A DNA stretch of 64,000 bases from Sedimentibacter sp. MB31-C6 (GTDB taxonomy: Bacteria > Bacillota > Clostridia > Tissierellales > Sedimentibacteraceae). Positions 53,676-61,899 of this stretch are shown here, one piece after another; the stretch's first letter is position 1; each line of letters opens with the position of its first letter. The stretch is from positions 1,860,001 through 1,924,000 of the forward strand of contig NZ_CP142396.1 of assembly GCF_035934735.1 (NCBI RefSeq), given 5' to 3'. The notes beneath the pieces are model-generated. The model was not told the origin of the DNA and made no database searches. It worked only from the letters and a program-made list of their open reading frames with translations. A program made the position numbers and the translations under genes.

Positions 53676-53763
53676 TATAATTTCTTTGTATCAAAATCTA
53701 ATGTCATTTGACTTAAGGCAAATTTTATATTAAAATGAAATTAATTAAATATACTTTATATCT

Positions 53764-53920
53764 TAGGTGCCCATTAAGGAGAATAGGGAAACCGGTGGGA
53801 GTCCGGTACGTACCCAACACTGTAAAGATGAGTTCTATACTATAGCCACTGGCCGCATGCTGGGAAGGAGTGTTAGAACATTTGAGTCTGAGTCAGGAGA
53901 CCTGCCTAGGAAGAGAAGTC
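53764..53920 (+). ncRNA. Cobalamin riboswitch aptamer
   Basis: The B12-box and core are recognisable: GGTGCCC near the start, AATAGGGAAACCGGTGGGAG, CAACACTGT, GCCACTGG...GGGAAGG and the closing GAGTCAGGAGACCTGCC. It precedes cobT, a B12 biosynthesis gene, so adenosylcobalamin binding should reduce expression by terminating transcription at the hairpin at 53953. Confidence 0.88.
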
Positions 53921-53952
53921 TTTCAATTACTGAAAGCATCGGTGATGACGGT

Positions 53953-53996
53953 AAAGTCCCGACCATAATATTTTTTATTATGGCGGGACTTTTTTT
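53953..53996 (+). terminator. Riboswitch-controlled terminator
   Basis: AAAGTCCCGACCATAAT pairs with ATTATGGCGGGACTTT, with one bulged A, followed by TTTTTT. It lies directly behind the cobalamin aptamer and ahead of cobT and acts as the expression platform. Confidence 0.8.
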
Positions 53997-54029
53997 ATTA
54001 TATAGGAAAGTTCTCCTTTCCTATATAAT
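53991..54029. repeat. Second hairpin carrying a dispersed 25-base repeat
   Basis: ATTATATAGGAAAG (53997-54010) pairs perfectly with CTTTCCTATATAAT (54016-54029). The left arm and loop recur exactly at 18673-18697. The remainder of the leader to 54140 has a GC-richer stretch (GGGCGGAACGTCC) that I cannot assign. An element seems to have inserted between the riboswitch terminator and cobT. Confidence 0.65.
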
Positions 54030-54152
54030 AAAAACGAGGTTATTGCAAAGGGCGGAACGTCCTTGTCGTTAAGGGTGAACTATGTCTCCCCTAGCGGCGT
54101 TATGAAGCAACTCTTTTATAACAAAATTATATAATATGGGAGGAATTATAGA

Positions 54153-55265
54153 ATGAACAAAGGATTTTGCAAAAATTTAAACATCAAAAGTAAAAGTGAA
54201 AGAGAACTAGAGTTGATCTTAAATGACATTGTTAAAGGAATTAAAAGACCTGATTTAGAATCAGCAAAAAAAATGCAGGAAAGGCTTGATGCCAAGATTA
54301 AACCAATTAGAAGTCTAGGTGTGTTAGAGGATCTTGCTGTTCAGCTAGCAGGGATACAACGTACTGCATATCCTGAAATTAAGGGAAAAGCAGTTCTATT
54401 AATGGCAGGAGACCATGGCGTTGTAAAAGAAGGGGTTAGTGCAGCTTCACAAGAATTAACAGCTCAATTGTTTAATAGTTATTTGAGTGGAGTAGGAGGG
54501 ATTAACGTATTAGCTAATCATGCAGGTGCAAAATTAATATGTAGTGATATAGGTATGGCTTGTTCTATTTATCCATCTGAACTTATGGTTAATCGTATAA
54601 AAAATGGGACAGATAATATTGCTGAAGGTTCTGCTATGACAAGAGAAGAGGCGCTTAGAAGTCTATTAACAGGTGCTAAAGTTGCTTCTGATGCAATAGA
54701 ATCTGGAATAAATATTTTAGCAATAGGAGAAGTTGGAATTGGAAATACTACTCCAAGTGCAGCTTTAATCACTGTATTTACAGGCTGTAGTGTTGAAGAA
54801 GCTACAGGTAGTGGAACTGGGTTAAAGAAGGATGCTCTAAAACATAAATGTGAGATAATAAAAAAAGCAATTAAGATTAATAAACCTAATCATAATGACC
54901 CAATAGATGTTTTGACTAAAATAGGTGGATTAGAAATTGCTGCAATGGTAGGTGCAATTTTAGAAGCAGCTTATCAAAATGTACCAACAATATTAGATGG
55001 AATTATATCTGTTGCTGCTGCTCTTGTTGCAACAAGACTTAATCCTATTGTTGTTGAATATTTGATAGCTTCCCATACCTCAGAAGAAAAAGGTCAATTA
55101 AAAGCTTTGAAATATATGGGACTAGAGCCAAGATTGTTATTAAACATGAGATTAGGAGAAGGTACAGGGGCAGCACTAATGTTTCCAGTGGTTGATGTAG
55201 CATTGAAAATTGCAGATGAAATGGCTACTTTTGAAGATTCAGGAGTAACGACAGGAGATTTTTAG
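54153..55265 (+). CDS. cobT: Nicotinate-nucleotide-dimethylbenzimidazole phosphoribosyltransferase
   Basis: The 370-residue protein has the CobT series LEDLAVQLAGIQRTAYPEIK near 60, VLLMAGDHGVVKEGVSA near 82, the GGINVLANHAGA and SDIGM segments, GEVGIGNTTPSAALI near 191 and LRLGEGTGAALM-like NMRLGEGTGAALMFPV near the end. It makes alpha-ribazole phosphate for the lower ligand of cobalamin. It is under the cobalamin riboswitch. GGGAGGAATTATAGA precedes the ATG. No other cob genes are adjacent. Confidence 0.95.
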   Translation: MNKGFCKNLNIKSKSERELELILNDIVKGIKRPDLESAKKMQERLDAKIKPIRSLGVLEDLAVQLAGIQRTAYPEIKGKAVLLMAGDHGVVKEGVSAASQELTAQLFNSYLSGVGGINVLANHAGAKLICSDIGMACSIYPSELMVNRIKNGTDNIAEGSAMTREEALRSLLTGAKVASDAIESGINILAIGEVGIGNTTPSAALITVFTGCSVEEATGSGTGLKKDALKHKCEIIKKAIKINKPNHNDPIDVLTKIGGLEIAAMVGAILEAAYQNVPTILDGIISVAAALVATRLNPIVVEYLIASHTSEEKGQLKALKYMGLEPRLLLNMRLGEGTGAALMFPVVDVALKIADEMATFEDSGVTTGDF

Positions 55266-55338
55266 AAAATTAGTTTTTTATAATTTGAATTAAATTTTGC
55301 ATTATGATAATATACCTTTATAAGTGAGGAGGTACTTG

Positions 55339-56046
55339 ATGAAAAATTTTATTATTGAGGATGATTTTTGGGACTTATTCCCTAATGCAAAAATTGGAGT
55401 TGTTATTTGTCATGGTATAGATAATTCTATAAATGATAAAGAACAATATAATGACATGCTTTCAACGTCAGAGAAAGAAGCGTTAAATTATTTACAAGAT
55501 TCTAATTTTAGCAATAACGAAGTTATAAAAGTATGGAGGGAAGCTTTTCAAAAGTTTAAAACAAAGAAAGGCGCAAGATCGTCAATTGAAGCATTATTAA
55601 AACGAGTTTATAATGGAAATCATATAGGTACTATTAATCCGTTGGTTGATATTTATAATTCTATTTCATTAAAATATGCATTGCCTTGTGGTGGAGAGGA
55701 TATTGATACTTTTGTTGGAGATATAAGATTAACAAAGGCAGTTGGAGGAGAGAACTTTGTTACATTAGGAAGTGATGAAAATGCACCTCCATATGAAGGC
55801 GAAATGGTATATAAAGACAATGAAGGTGCTATTTGTAGATGCTGGAATTGGCGAGAATCAGTAAGAACAATGCTTACTGAAAATACAAGAAATGCATTTT
55901 TGTGTATTGAGTTAGTTGATGAAAAAAGATTAAAAGAGTTTGAGAATGCTTTAAATGATTTAGCAAGATTAGTTAAAGACAATCTTGGAGGAACAAATAG
56001 AATTTCGATTCTAGATATTAATAATAATAAAGTTTCAATCGATTAA
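55339..56046 (+). CDS. B3/B4 tRNA-binding-domain protein
   Basis: About 235 residues from MKNFIIEDDFWDLFPNAKIG, which is the start of the stand-alone B3/B4 (PheRS beta-like) domain family. INPLVDIYNSISLKYALPCGGEDID near 105, LGSDENAPPYEGEMVYKDNEG and CRCWNWRESVRTMLTENT match it. Such proteins are thought to hydrolyse mischarged aminoacyl-tRNA in the cytoplasm; the substrate is unknown. GAGGAGGTAC precedes the ATG at 55339, while ATG-like codons at 55324 come before that site. Confidence 0.82.
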   Translation: MKNFIIEDDFWDLFPNAKIGVVICHGIDNSINDKEQYNDMLSTSEKEALNYLQDSNFSNNEVIKVWREAFQKFKTKKGARSSIEALLKRVYNGNHIGTINPLVDIYNSISLKYALPCGGEDIDTFVGDIRLTKAVGGENFVTLGSDENAPPYEGEMVYKDNEGAICRCWNWRESVRTMLTENTRNAFLCIELVDEKRLKEFENALNDLARLVKDNLGGTNRISILDINNNKVSID

Positions 56047-56215
56047 TTATAAGAGGGCAAAGGTTTATGAGAATTGAGAATTCCTTTAAATGCAATTGAA
56101 AAGATGACAATTAAGTTTATGTGAGGGGATTTTTATAATATTGGAAAAGATCCACTTAAAAATTATGAACGCAATTAAAAAAGAATATTTGTAGTATTGA
56201 ATAAGATTAATTAAA

Positions 56216-56246
56216 AAAGGCTCCGTTCATATGACGGAGCCTTTTT
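56216..56246 (+). terminator. Rho-independent terminator
   Basis: AAAGGCTCCGT pairs with ACGGAGCCTTT around seven bases and is followed by TT. The rest of 56047-56492 shows only the second terminator at 56418 and no gene. Confidence 0.8.
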
Positions 56247-56417
56247 AATAAGTGCTATCTTGATTGTTTATAAAATTTAATATTTCTTATAGCGCACCTT
56301 GAAATTAATAATAAAAGATGATATTTTATTATAATTATAATAAATCTAAAGGTTGGAAAGATTATGGTTTTACAATATAAAAAAAAATCCCCTCATATTT
56401 AGAGGTAAAAAGAATAT

Positions 56418-56459
56418 AAAAGATGCATCAGTATATTTAATTTTACTGATGCATCTTTT
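56418..56459 (-). terminator. Terminator of the symporter gene
   Basis: AAAAGATGCATCAGTA pairs with TACTGATGCATCTTTT, and the minus strand continues with T-rich sequence. It lies 34 bases downstream of the leftward symporter gene. Confidence 0.75.
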
Positions 56460-56492
56460 TAAAAATTAATTAGCTTTCTATTTATTACTTAT

Positions 56493-57656
56493 TCACTTTT
56501 CCTGAATTGTGTCAACAATCATAGCAATTGCTTGATCTCCTGATACATTACATGCTGTTCCAAAACTATCTTGTGCAATGTACAATGCAATCATCAATGC
56601 AAGCATTGGTTCTGTAAATCCTAGAACTACTTCTAAAACTCCTAAAGCTGCCATTACAGCACCGCCAGGTACTCCAGGGGCAGCAACCATAGTGATGCCC
56701 AACATTGCGATAAATCCAGCAAAAGCACCCAATGTTATAGGTAAACCGTTTAACATCATTACAGCTAATGCACATGTAGTTAATGTAATAGTACTTCCTG
56801 ATAAGTGAACAGTTGCACATAATGGAACAACAAATTCTCTTATGCCTTTTGAAATGCCCATTTTTTCAGAGCAGTTTATGTTAACAGGGATAGTAGCAGC
56901 AGAAGATTGTGTTCCTAATGCAGTTACATAACCAGTAATCTGAATTTTTAAACATTTGAAAATATTTTTCTTGCTTATAGTACAACTAACTATGAATTGA
57001 ATAAAAATCATTATCATATGCATTGCAATAACAATTAAGAATACTTTCCAGAAAACTGAAAAAACTGTTGCTACTTGGCCTGTGTATGTCATGTTTACGA
57101 ATACGCCAACTATATATAATGGAAGTAAAGGTATAATAATGCTTTCTATTACTTTAGAAATTATTGCTTGAAAATCCTCTGCAGCTTTTCTAAGAGGTGC
57201 GCTTTTAGTTACTGAAATTCCTAAGCCTAATATAAATGCCATTAACAACGCTGTCATTACTTGCATTACAGCGGGCATTTCAACTATGAAGAAAGGCTCT
57301 AGGCCTGCTGCGGCTTCAGCTATACTGCTTGCTGATTCAGCAGTTATTATAGAAGGTAGAAAACTTATGCCAATAAAATATGCTGAGAATCCTGAAATAA
57401 GTGTAAAGCAATAAGCCAATCCAACTGTGATCCCCAAAAGTTTGCCTGCGCCGGTACCTAATTCAGCAATACCAGCTGTTACAAATCCTAAAATAATCAA
57501 AGGAATGATAAAGTTTAAAAAGTTACCAAATATAGAAGTGAAAGTTACAAATATTCTGTCAAGCCACACTGGTGCAAAGCTTCCTAGAATTATACCAAAG
57601 ATGATACCAAGGATAATCTTTGGTATAAGACCTAATTTGAAATTTTTCTCTGTCAT
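56493..57656 (-). CDS. Dicarboxylate/amino acid:cation symporter (DAACS)
   Basis: About 387 residues with the GltPh-type fold: LNFIIPLIILGFVTAGIAELG near 47, the first hairpin-like serine segment TALGTQSSAATIPVNI near 250, the NMDGT-like region as HLSGSTITLTTCALAV near 284, and APGVPGGAVMAALGVL near 324. The NMDGT motif is replaced by SGSTI, so substrate preference may differ from glutamate or aspartate. It has eight membrane helices and two re-entrant loops. The start at 57656 follows GAGGAG; a start at 57671 lies before it. Confidence 0.88.
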   Translation of the reverse strand: MTEKNFKLGLIPKIILGIIFGIILGSFAPVWLDRIFVTFTSIFGNFLNFIIPLIILGFVTAGIAELGTGAGKLLGITVGLAYCFTLISGFSAYFIGISFLPSIITAESASSIAEAAAGLEPFFIVEMPAVMQVMTALLMAFILGLGISVTKSAPLRKAAEDFQAIISKVIESIIIPLLPLYIVGVFVNMTYTGQVATVFSVFWKVFLIVIAMHMIMIFIQFIVSCTISKKNIFKCLKIQITGYVTALGTQSSAATIPVNINCSEKMGISKGIREFVVPLCATVHLSGSTITLTTCALAVMMLNGLPITLGAFAGFIAMLGITMVAAPGVPGGAVMAALGVLEVVLGFTEPMLALMIALYIAQDSFGTACNVSGDQAIAMIVDTIQEK

Positions 57657-57688
57657 GTTTAATCTCCTCAATTTTAATTTGAGTGCCT

Positions 57689-57736
57689 AACGGATACATG
57701 CAGATGTATCCGTTTTGAATACACTTCGTATGTATT
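57689..57736 (-). promoter_or_regulatory. Paired hairpins in the symporter leader
   Basis: AACGGATACAT (57689-57699) pairs perfectly with 57704-57714, and AATACA...TATGTATT lies at 57718-57736. Both are in the leader of the leftward symporter, without a T run, so they could be protein-binding sites or RNA structure. Nothing else is visible from there to 57890. A short open membrane-like stretch (LMITASIFMMGASLTVSGLL) at about 57902-57986 is probably a gene relic. Confidence 0.45.
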
Positions 57737-57995
57737 GCTTACAATTCGCATGCACATTGTATCATTATTTAACAAGTATGTCAATACAATTTGCTAAGAA
57801 TTGCAAGCAAATTCATTTTAGGTTTGCATTTAAAATGTTAAATTTGACAATAATATAACAATAAGTTCATATAATTTTTAATAAATATTGACTTTATTCA
57901 GTTTAATGATAACAGCATCTATTTTTATGATGGGAGCTAGTTTAACAGTTTCAGGGTTGCTTCTATCAAGTGGATTAAATCTTTAAAAATCCCTA

Positions 57996-58026
57996 TTGAC
58001 ATTGACGTAACGTCAAGGTGTACAAT
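57996..58026 (+). promoter_or_regulatory. Autoregulatory MerR/TipA-type promoter
   Basis: TTGACA (57996-58001) and TACAAT (58021-58026) are separated by 19 bases containing the perfect dyad TTGACGTAACGTCAA (58002-58016). This is the operator pattern of MerR/TipA-type regulators, and the MerR gene follows directly, so it should activate itself. Confidence 0.88.
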
Positions 58027-58048
58027 TATCTTGTCAGGAGGTGAAGAT

Positions 58049-58807
58049 TTGGAATATACAGTACAAAAGTTAAGTGGTTTAGCAGGTATAAGTACAAGAA
58101 CTTTGAGGTATTATGATGAAATTGGGATTCTTAAGCCTGCAAGAATTAATTCATCAGGGTATAGAATTTACGGACAAATGGAGGTTGATAGACTCCAGCA
58201 AATTATGTTTTATCGTGAACTTGATGTAAAATTGGAAATTATAAAAAAAATATTAGAATCACCTGGTTATGATGCTGTAACAGTATTGAAGGGACATCAT
58301 GAAAAACTCTTAGATAAAAGAAAAAAGCTTGATTTAATAATTCAAAATGTTGAAAAAACCATATCTATGAAAGAAGGAGGAAATATTATGTCTGATAAAG
58401 AAAAATTTGAAGGCTTTAAGCAAAATTTACTTGATGAAAATGAGAAAAAATATGGTAAGGAAACACGTGAAAAATACGGCGTTAAGCAGGTTGAAAAATC
58501 TAATACTAAGTTCAAAAACATGACAAAAGAACAATATGATGAAATAGAAAAATTAGGAAACGACATACTTAAAACCTTGAAGGCGGCAGTAGAAACAGGT
58601 GACCCTGCTGGTGAACTTGCACAAAAAACAGCAGATATGCATCGTAGATGGCTATCATACTTTTGGGACGATTATACAAAAGAAGCTCATGTTGGAGTTG
58701 TTCAAATGTATGTTGATGATGAAAGGTTTTCTGCTTATTATGATAAAGCGGTATCAGGCGCTACTGTTTTTTTAAGAGATGCAGTCAAAATTTATACAGG
58801 TATATAG
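58049..58807 (+). CDS. MerR-family regulator with TipAS antibiotic-binding domain
   Basis: About 252 residues from a TTG (LEYTVQKLSGLAGIS). The MerR winged helix spans 1-70 (STRTLRYYDEIGILKPARIN), a coiled coil 75-110, and the TipAS domain 120-252 (KYGKETREKYG, MHRRWLSYFWDDYTKEAHVG, YDKAVSGATVFLRDAVKIYT). TipA-type proteins bind thiopeptide-like drugs covalently and activate transcription. An AAGGAGG lies 6 bases before the TTG. An internal AAGGAGG before the ATG at 58388 (MSDKEKFEGF) would also yield the free TipAS domain. Confidence 0.9.
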   Translation: MEYTVQKLSGLAGISTRTLRYYDEIGILKPARINSSGYRIYGQMEVDRLQQIMFYRELDVKLEIIKKILESPGYDAVTVLKGHHEKLLDKRKKLDLIIQNVEKTISMKEGGNIMSDKEKFEGFKQNLLDENEKKYGKETREKYGVKQVEKSNTKFKNMTKEQYDEIEKLGNDILKTLKAAVETGDPAGELAQKTADMHRRWLSYFWDDYTKEAHVGVVQMYVDDERFSAYYDKAVSGATVFLRDAVKIYTGI

Positions 58808-58841
58808 TTATCGAAAACAAGGTAAAATAGAAAGAAACTAA

Positions 58842-58895
58842 AATTAAAGACAGTCCTCATTTTTCTAATTGTGAAATTGGGGACTGTCTTTAATT
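58842..58895 (+). terminator. Long stem after the TipA-like gene
   Basis: AATTAAAGACAGTCC (58842-58856) pairs with 58881-58895, with a partly paired inner region. It follows the stop codon by about 35 bases and has a short T run. Confidence 0.65.
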
Positions 58896-58974
58896 CTTCA
58901 TAATAGATACAATCTCTATCTTCATATTTTTATAATAATGAATAACTTTTTCGCATATAATTTAGAGAATCATA

Positions 58975-59172
58975 TTGATATTAGTAGTTGATAAAAATGA
59001 GTCTAAAAATATATTAAAAGAAGTTGCGCAATGTGAAGGTTGCGAAGACTCAGCAATAATTGGGAGTTTTGTTAAAGGTGGTATTCAATCCATAGTATTC
59101 ATGGAAACACTTATTGGAGGAAAAAGAATAATTGGACCATTAGAGGGTAATATGTTACCTAGAATATGCTAA
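58975..59172 (+). pseudogene. HypE-like C-terminal fragment
   Basis: The 65-residue reading ends VFMETLIGGKRIIGPLEGN followed by MLPRIC, matching the conserved end of hydrogenase maturation protein HypE (LET-x-GGxRIVD...GxxLPRIC, with the C-terminal cysteine that receives the cyano group). The AIR-synthase N-terminal domain is missing and the TTG start is weak. It is either a truncated gene or a short stand-alone protein. The surrounding bases 58896-59316 hold no other gene. Confidence 0.6.
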
Positions 59173-59316
59173 TATAATTGCTGAGCTATAAACATCTAAA
59201 TAAAGTGTCGATTGATTTGTAGGTCAGAGGAGGACTATATATTTTAAGGAACATTTTGCATCATAATTCGTCTTAATAATTAAGAACTTTTATTAAAGAG
59301 GAAAGGTGATGTCGCT

Positions 59317-60822
59317 ATGAAAAATAAACTAATTAGAAATACTATATTAACGATTTCGTTAAGTTCATTATTAGCTGTTCCAACATATGCACAGGATATA
59401 AGGGCAGTTCCTATATTAGCACAGGATATAGATGTTGTACATTGGTCTGAAACTTATCTAGAACAATTATCAAAAAAATTCGAAGTAGATGAAATATTTA
59501 AGGGTAAAAATCTAAATGATTCAATATCTGTAGGAGACTTTAAAAAGGTTATTAAATTAACAATTGACAAGGATTATGAAAATACACGGGAATCAATGTC
59601 TAGAGAGACAATAGTTTATGAGCTTACTAAAATTTGGGCTGAAAAAACAGGCAAGGACTTAGATAAAATTCCAATAATAAAAATGTTAATTTATTCAGAC
59701 ACAAGTGATATAGACATTAGATATCAAAATGGTATATACGTTGCTTATATGTATAATATAGCAAAAGGCAAAGAAGGAAGAATCTTTGATCCAAAAACAA
59801 ATGTAACATATGGTGAATTAGCTGTATTGATTAATAATACATCTAAAGCAATTGAAAAAGAATTAAATTTAGATGCTCAACCAATAGCTGAAGGCAGATA
59901 TGAAACTAAAGGTAATTATGAACTACAAGATGATAAAGTAATATTTAATTTTGAATTAATGAGTCACTATACAGAAGCACAGGAGTTGATGTTTGGCTCA
60001 GGACAGCAATTTGAATTAACTATAACTGATGAAGATGGTGAAGAAGTATATAGATTCTCTGACGGCAAGTTTTTTACAATGGCTCTTGTAAGTAAAACCC
60101 TTAATCCTGGTGAAGTAATAAAATGGCAGGATGAGTGGGACATGACTAATAAAGATGGAGAAAAGTTAACAACCGGTAATTACAAGGCTCAAATTAATGT
60201 AATGGTTATAACAGGTGAGGATGAAGAAATAGAAGAAGAACAACTTACAACAGTTATGAATTTTACTTTAGGCAGTGACTATGAATTAAATGAAGAAGGT
60301 ATAATTAAATCTGAAGTTGCGAAAGAAGTTATCGAAAAAACAGCAGATGAGTTGATAAATGCAATAAAAGATAAAGATGCAGAAGAGATAGCAGATTATG
60401 TACATCCAGTTAAAGGTGTTAGATTTACTCCTTATACAACAGTTTCAACAGATAACGACTTAGTTATAAGTAAAGAAGACATGGTAAATTTCTTTGCTGA
60501 TGAAAGTTCATATATTTGGGGATATTATGACGGCAGCGGAGAAGAAATAAAATTAACACCAAGCCAATATTATGAAAAGTTCATTTACACTGAAGATTTT
60601 ATAAATGAAGCTGAAATTGGATACAATGAAGTGTTAAGTAAAGGCAATATGGTTGAAAATCAATTTGATGTATATGAAAATGCAATTGTTGTAGAATATC
60701 ATATACCGGAAATCAATCCTGAGTTTGAAGGTCTTGATTGGCAAAGTTTAAGATTGGTATTTGAAGAACATGAAGGTAATTGGAAATTGGTTGGCATAAT
60801 ACACAATCAATGGACAATTTAA
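59317..60822 (+). CDS. Secreted protein with BsuPI-like and NTF2-like domains
   Basis: The 501-residue protein has a signal peptide (cleavage near AVPTYAQD, residues about 21-26), an S-layer-homology-like stretch (about 70-170, TYGELAVLINNTSKA), a BsuPI/intracellular-protease-inhibitor-like beta domain (about 185-310, YELQDDKVIFNFELM, NPGEVIKWQDEWDM, GNYKAQINV) and a C-terminal NTF2-like domain (about 335-501, EIADYVHPVKGVRF, WKLVGIIHNQWT). It would be exported, perhaps cell-wall bound. GAAAGGTGATG precedes the ATG. A function cannot be stated. Confidence 0.7.
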   Translation: MKNKLIRNTILTISLSSLLAVPTYAQDIRAVPILAQDIDVVHWSETYLEQLSKKFEVDEIFKGKNLNDSISVGDFKKVIKLTIDKDYENTRESMSRETIVYELTKIWAEKTGKDLDKIPIIKMLIYSDTSDIDIRYQNGIYVAYMYNIAKGKEGRIFDPKTNVTYGELAVLINNTSKAIEKELNLDAQPIAEGRYETKGNYELQDDKVIFNFELMSHYTEAQELMFGSGQQFELTITDEDGEEVYRFSDGKFFTMALVSKTLNPGEVIKWQDEWDMTNKDGEKLTTGNYKAQINVMVITGEDEEIEEEQLTTVMNFTLGSDYELNEEGIIKSEVAKEVIEKTADELINAIKDKDAEEIADYVHPVKGVRFTPYTTVSTDNDLVISKEDMVNFFADESSYIWGYYDGSGEEIKLTPSQYYEKFIYTEDFINEAEIGYNEVLSKGNMVENQFDVYENAIVVEYHIPEINPEFEGLDWQSLRLVFEEHEGNWKLVGIIHNQWTI

Positions 60823-60835
60823 TATATTCACTAAA

Positions 60836-60869
60836 TAAAGGCAGACCAAATATGAATGGTCTGCCTTTA
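60836..60869 (+). terminator. Rho-independent terminator
   Basis: TAAAGGCAGACC pairs with GGTCTGCCTTTA around 10 bases, directly after the secreted-protein gene. Confidence 0.85.
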
Positions 60870-60931
60870 TAGTTGGTATTTACTTACATGGTGAAACATT
60901 TTATGTAATAGGAAATTATGATATATTATAT

Positions 60932-60994
60932 ATATCATACCATCGCCTCGGCAATGCAAGCGAGCTTGCGCTGCACTCGGCTCAGATATGATAT
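60932..60994. repeat. Nested GC-rich palindrome
   Basis: Outer arms ATATCATA and TATGATAT enclose a GC-rich core with the 14-base palindrome GCAAGCGAGCTTGC (60956-60969). The base composition differs strongly from the surroundings. It looks like a small REP/MITE-type repeat. No gene is predicted. Confidence 0.65.
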
Positions 60995-61061
60995 AATATT
61001 TTTAAATTTTTATTGCAACCTATTTTTAGGGATAGCGTCTAAATGGTAAGGAGGGTTGAAG

Positions 61062-61598
61062 GTGGCAGAAAAGTTATTGATTAAAAACTTAAAGAAAGGG
61101 CATGAGGATGCCTATAGACAAGTAATTGAAGATTACGGAAATAAATTATTGAGAACCTGCTACCTGATACTAAAAGACAGAGAGGAAGCGGAGGACATAG
61201 TTCAAGAAACCTTAATTAAGGTTTTTCAAAAGCTTAGAACATTTAAAGAAAATTCCGGACTTTATACATGGATTTATACTATAGCACTTAACTTATGTCG
61301 AGATAGATTAAGAAAGAAGAGAGAGATACTTTCTCTTGAAGATGAGTGGGTAGGCAGTGAAGATGTTGAGTCACATGTAGAAACTAATGTAGACAGAGAG
61401 CTGTTAAGGAAAGAGCTTTTTACAATTAATCCACTTTATAGAGAAGTGTTGGTGCTTTTCTACTTTGATGATTTTTCCATTAAGGAAATATCGAATTTAT
61501 TGAATGAAAAGGAAGGTACAATAAAAAGCCGGCTCTCGAGGGGTAGAAATATTTTAAAGGAAAAGTTGCTGAAAGGAGGACAGTTAAATGGAGAATAA
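61062..61598 (+). CDS. ECF-type RNA polymerase sigma factor
   Basis: About 178 residues. Sigma region 2 is clear (EDAYRQVIEDYGNKLLRTCY, DREEAEDIVQETLIKVFQKL, LYTWIYTIALNLCRDRLRKK) and region 4 has VLVLFYFDDFSIKEISNLLN, EGTIKSRLSRGRNILKEKL. The GTG at 61062 is 6 to 7 bases behind AAGGAGGG; the TTG at 61056 is too close. Its stop overlaps the next gene, a small membrane protein that is probably its anti-sigma factor. Confidence 0.92.
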   Translation: MAEKLLIKNLKKGHEDAYRQVIEDYGNKLLRTCYLILKDREEAEDIVQETLIKVFQKLRTFKENSGLYTWIYTIALNLCRDRLRKKREILSLEDEWVGSEDVESHVETNVDRELLRKELFTINPLYREVLVLFYFDDFSIKEISNLLNEKEGTIKSRLSRGRNILKEKLLKGGQLNGE

Positions 61599-61899
61599 AG
61601 ATAAACTTGGATTAGAAATAAAAGGTATTATGGAAGAAGAAGCATTTAACGTGACTTTGTCTCAGACAACTGTTGATAATATAGTAAAACATAAAAAGAA
61701 AAAATTATCACATAAAATAAATGATTTTTTAAATAAAGAAATTGAAATACCTTTGGCACCGTCAATAATTGGTTTAGCGGCATTGCTTTTAATTACAATT
61801 ATTCCAAAAGATGTCCTAAAGTCACAAAATGAAAGAACTATAGATTTTGGTGGTTCTCAAGTAATTGTTAGGGAAAGTTATGAGGTGAGTAAGAAATGA
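61588..61899 (+). CDS. Putative anti-sigma factor, single-pass membrane protein
   Basis: The 103-residue protein has a cytoplasmic N-terminal part with a helix (SQTTVDNIVKHKKKKLSHKI), one membrane segment (IPLAPSIIGLAALLLITIIP) and a short extracytoplasmic tail. Its ATG overlaps the last 11 bases of the sigma gene, with GGAGGACAG upstream, and its stop overlaps the next gene (ATGA). The small size and coupling match short anti-sigma proteins; no zinc motif is seen, so the role is inferred. Confidence 0.65.
   Translation: MENKDKLGLEIKGIMEEEAFNVTLSQTTVDNIVKHKKKKLSHKINDFLNKEIEIPLAPSIIGLAALLLITIIPKDVLKSQNERTIDFGGSQVIVRESYEVSKK

Noticed and set aside
53767-54072. 101-residue open frame
   Set aside because: It coincides with the cobalamin riboswitch and its terminator, whose conserved RNA motifs explain the sequence better.
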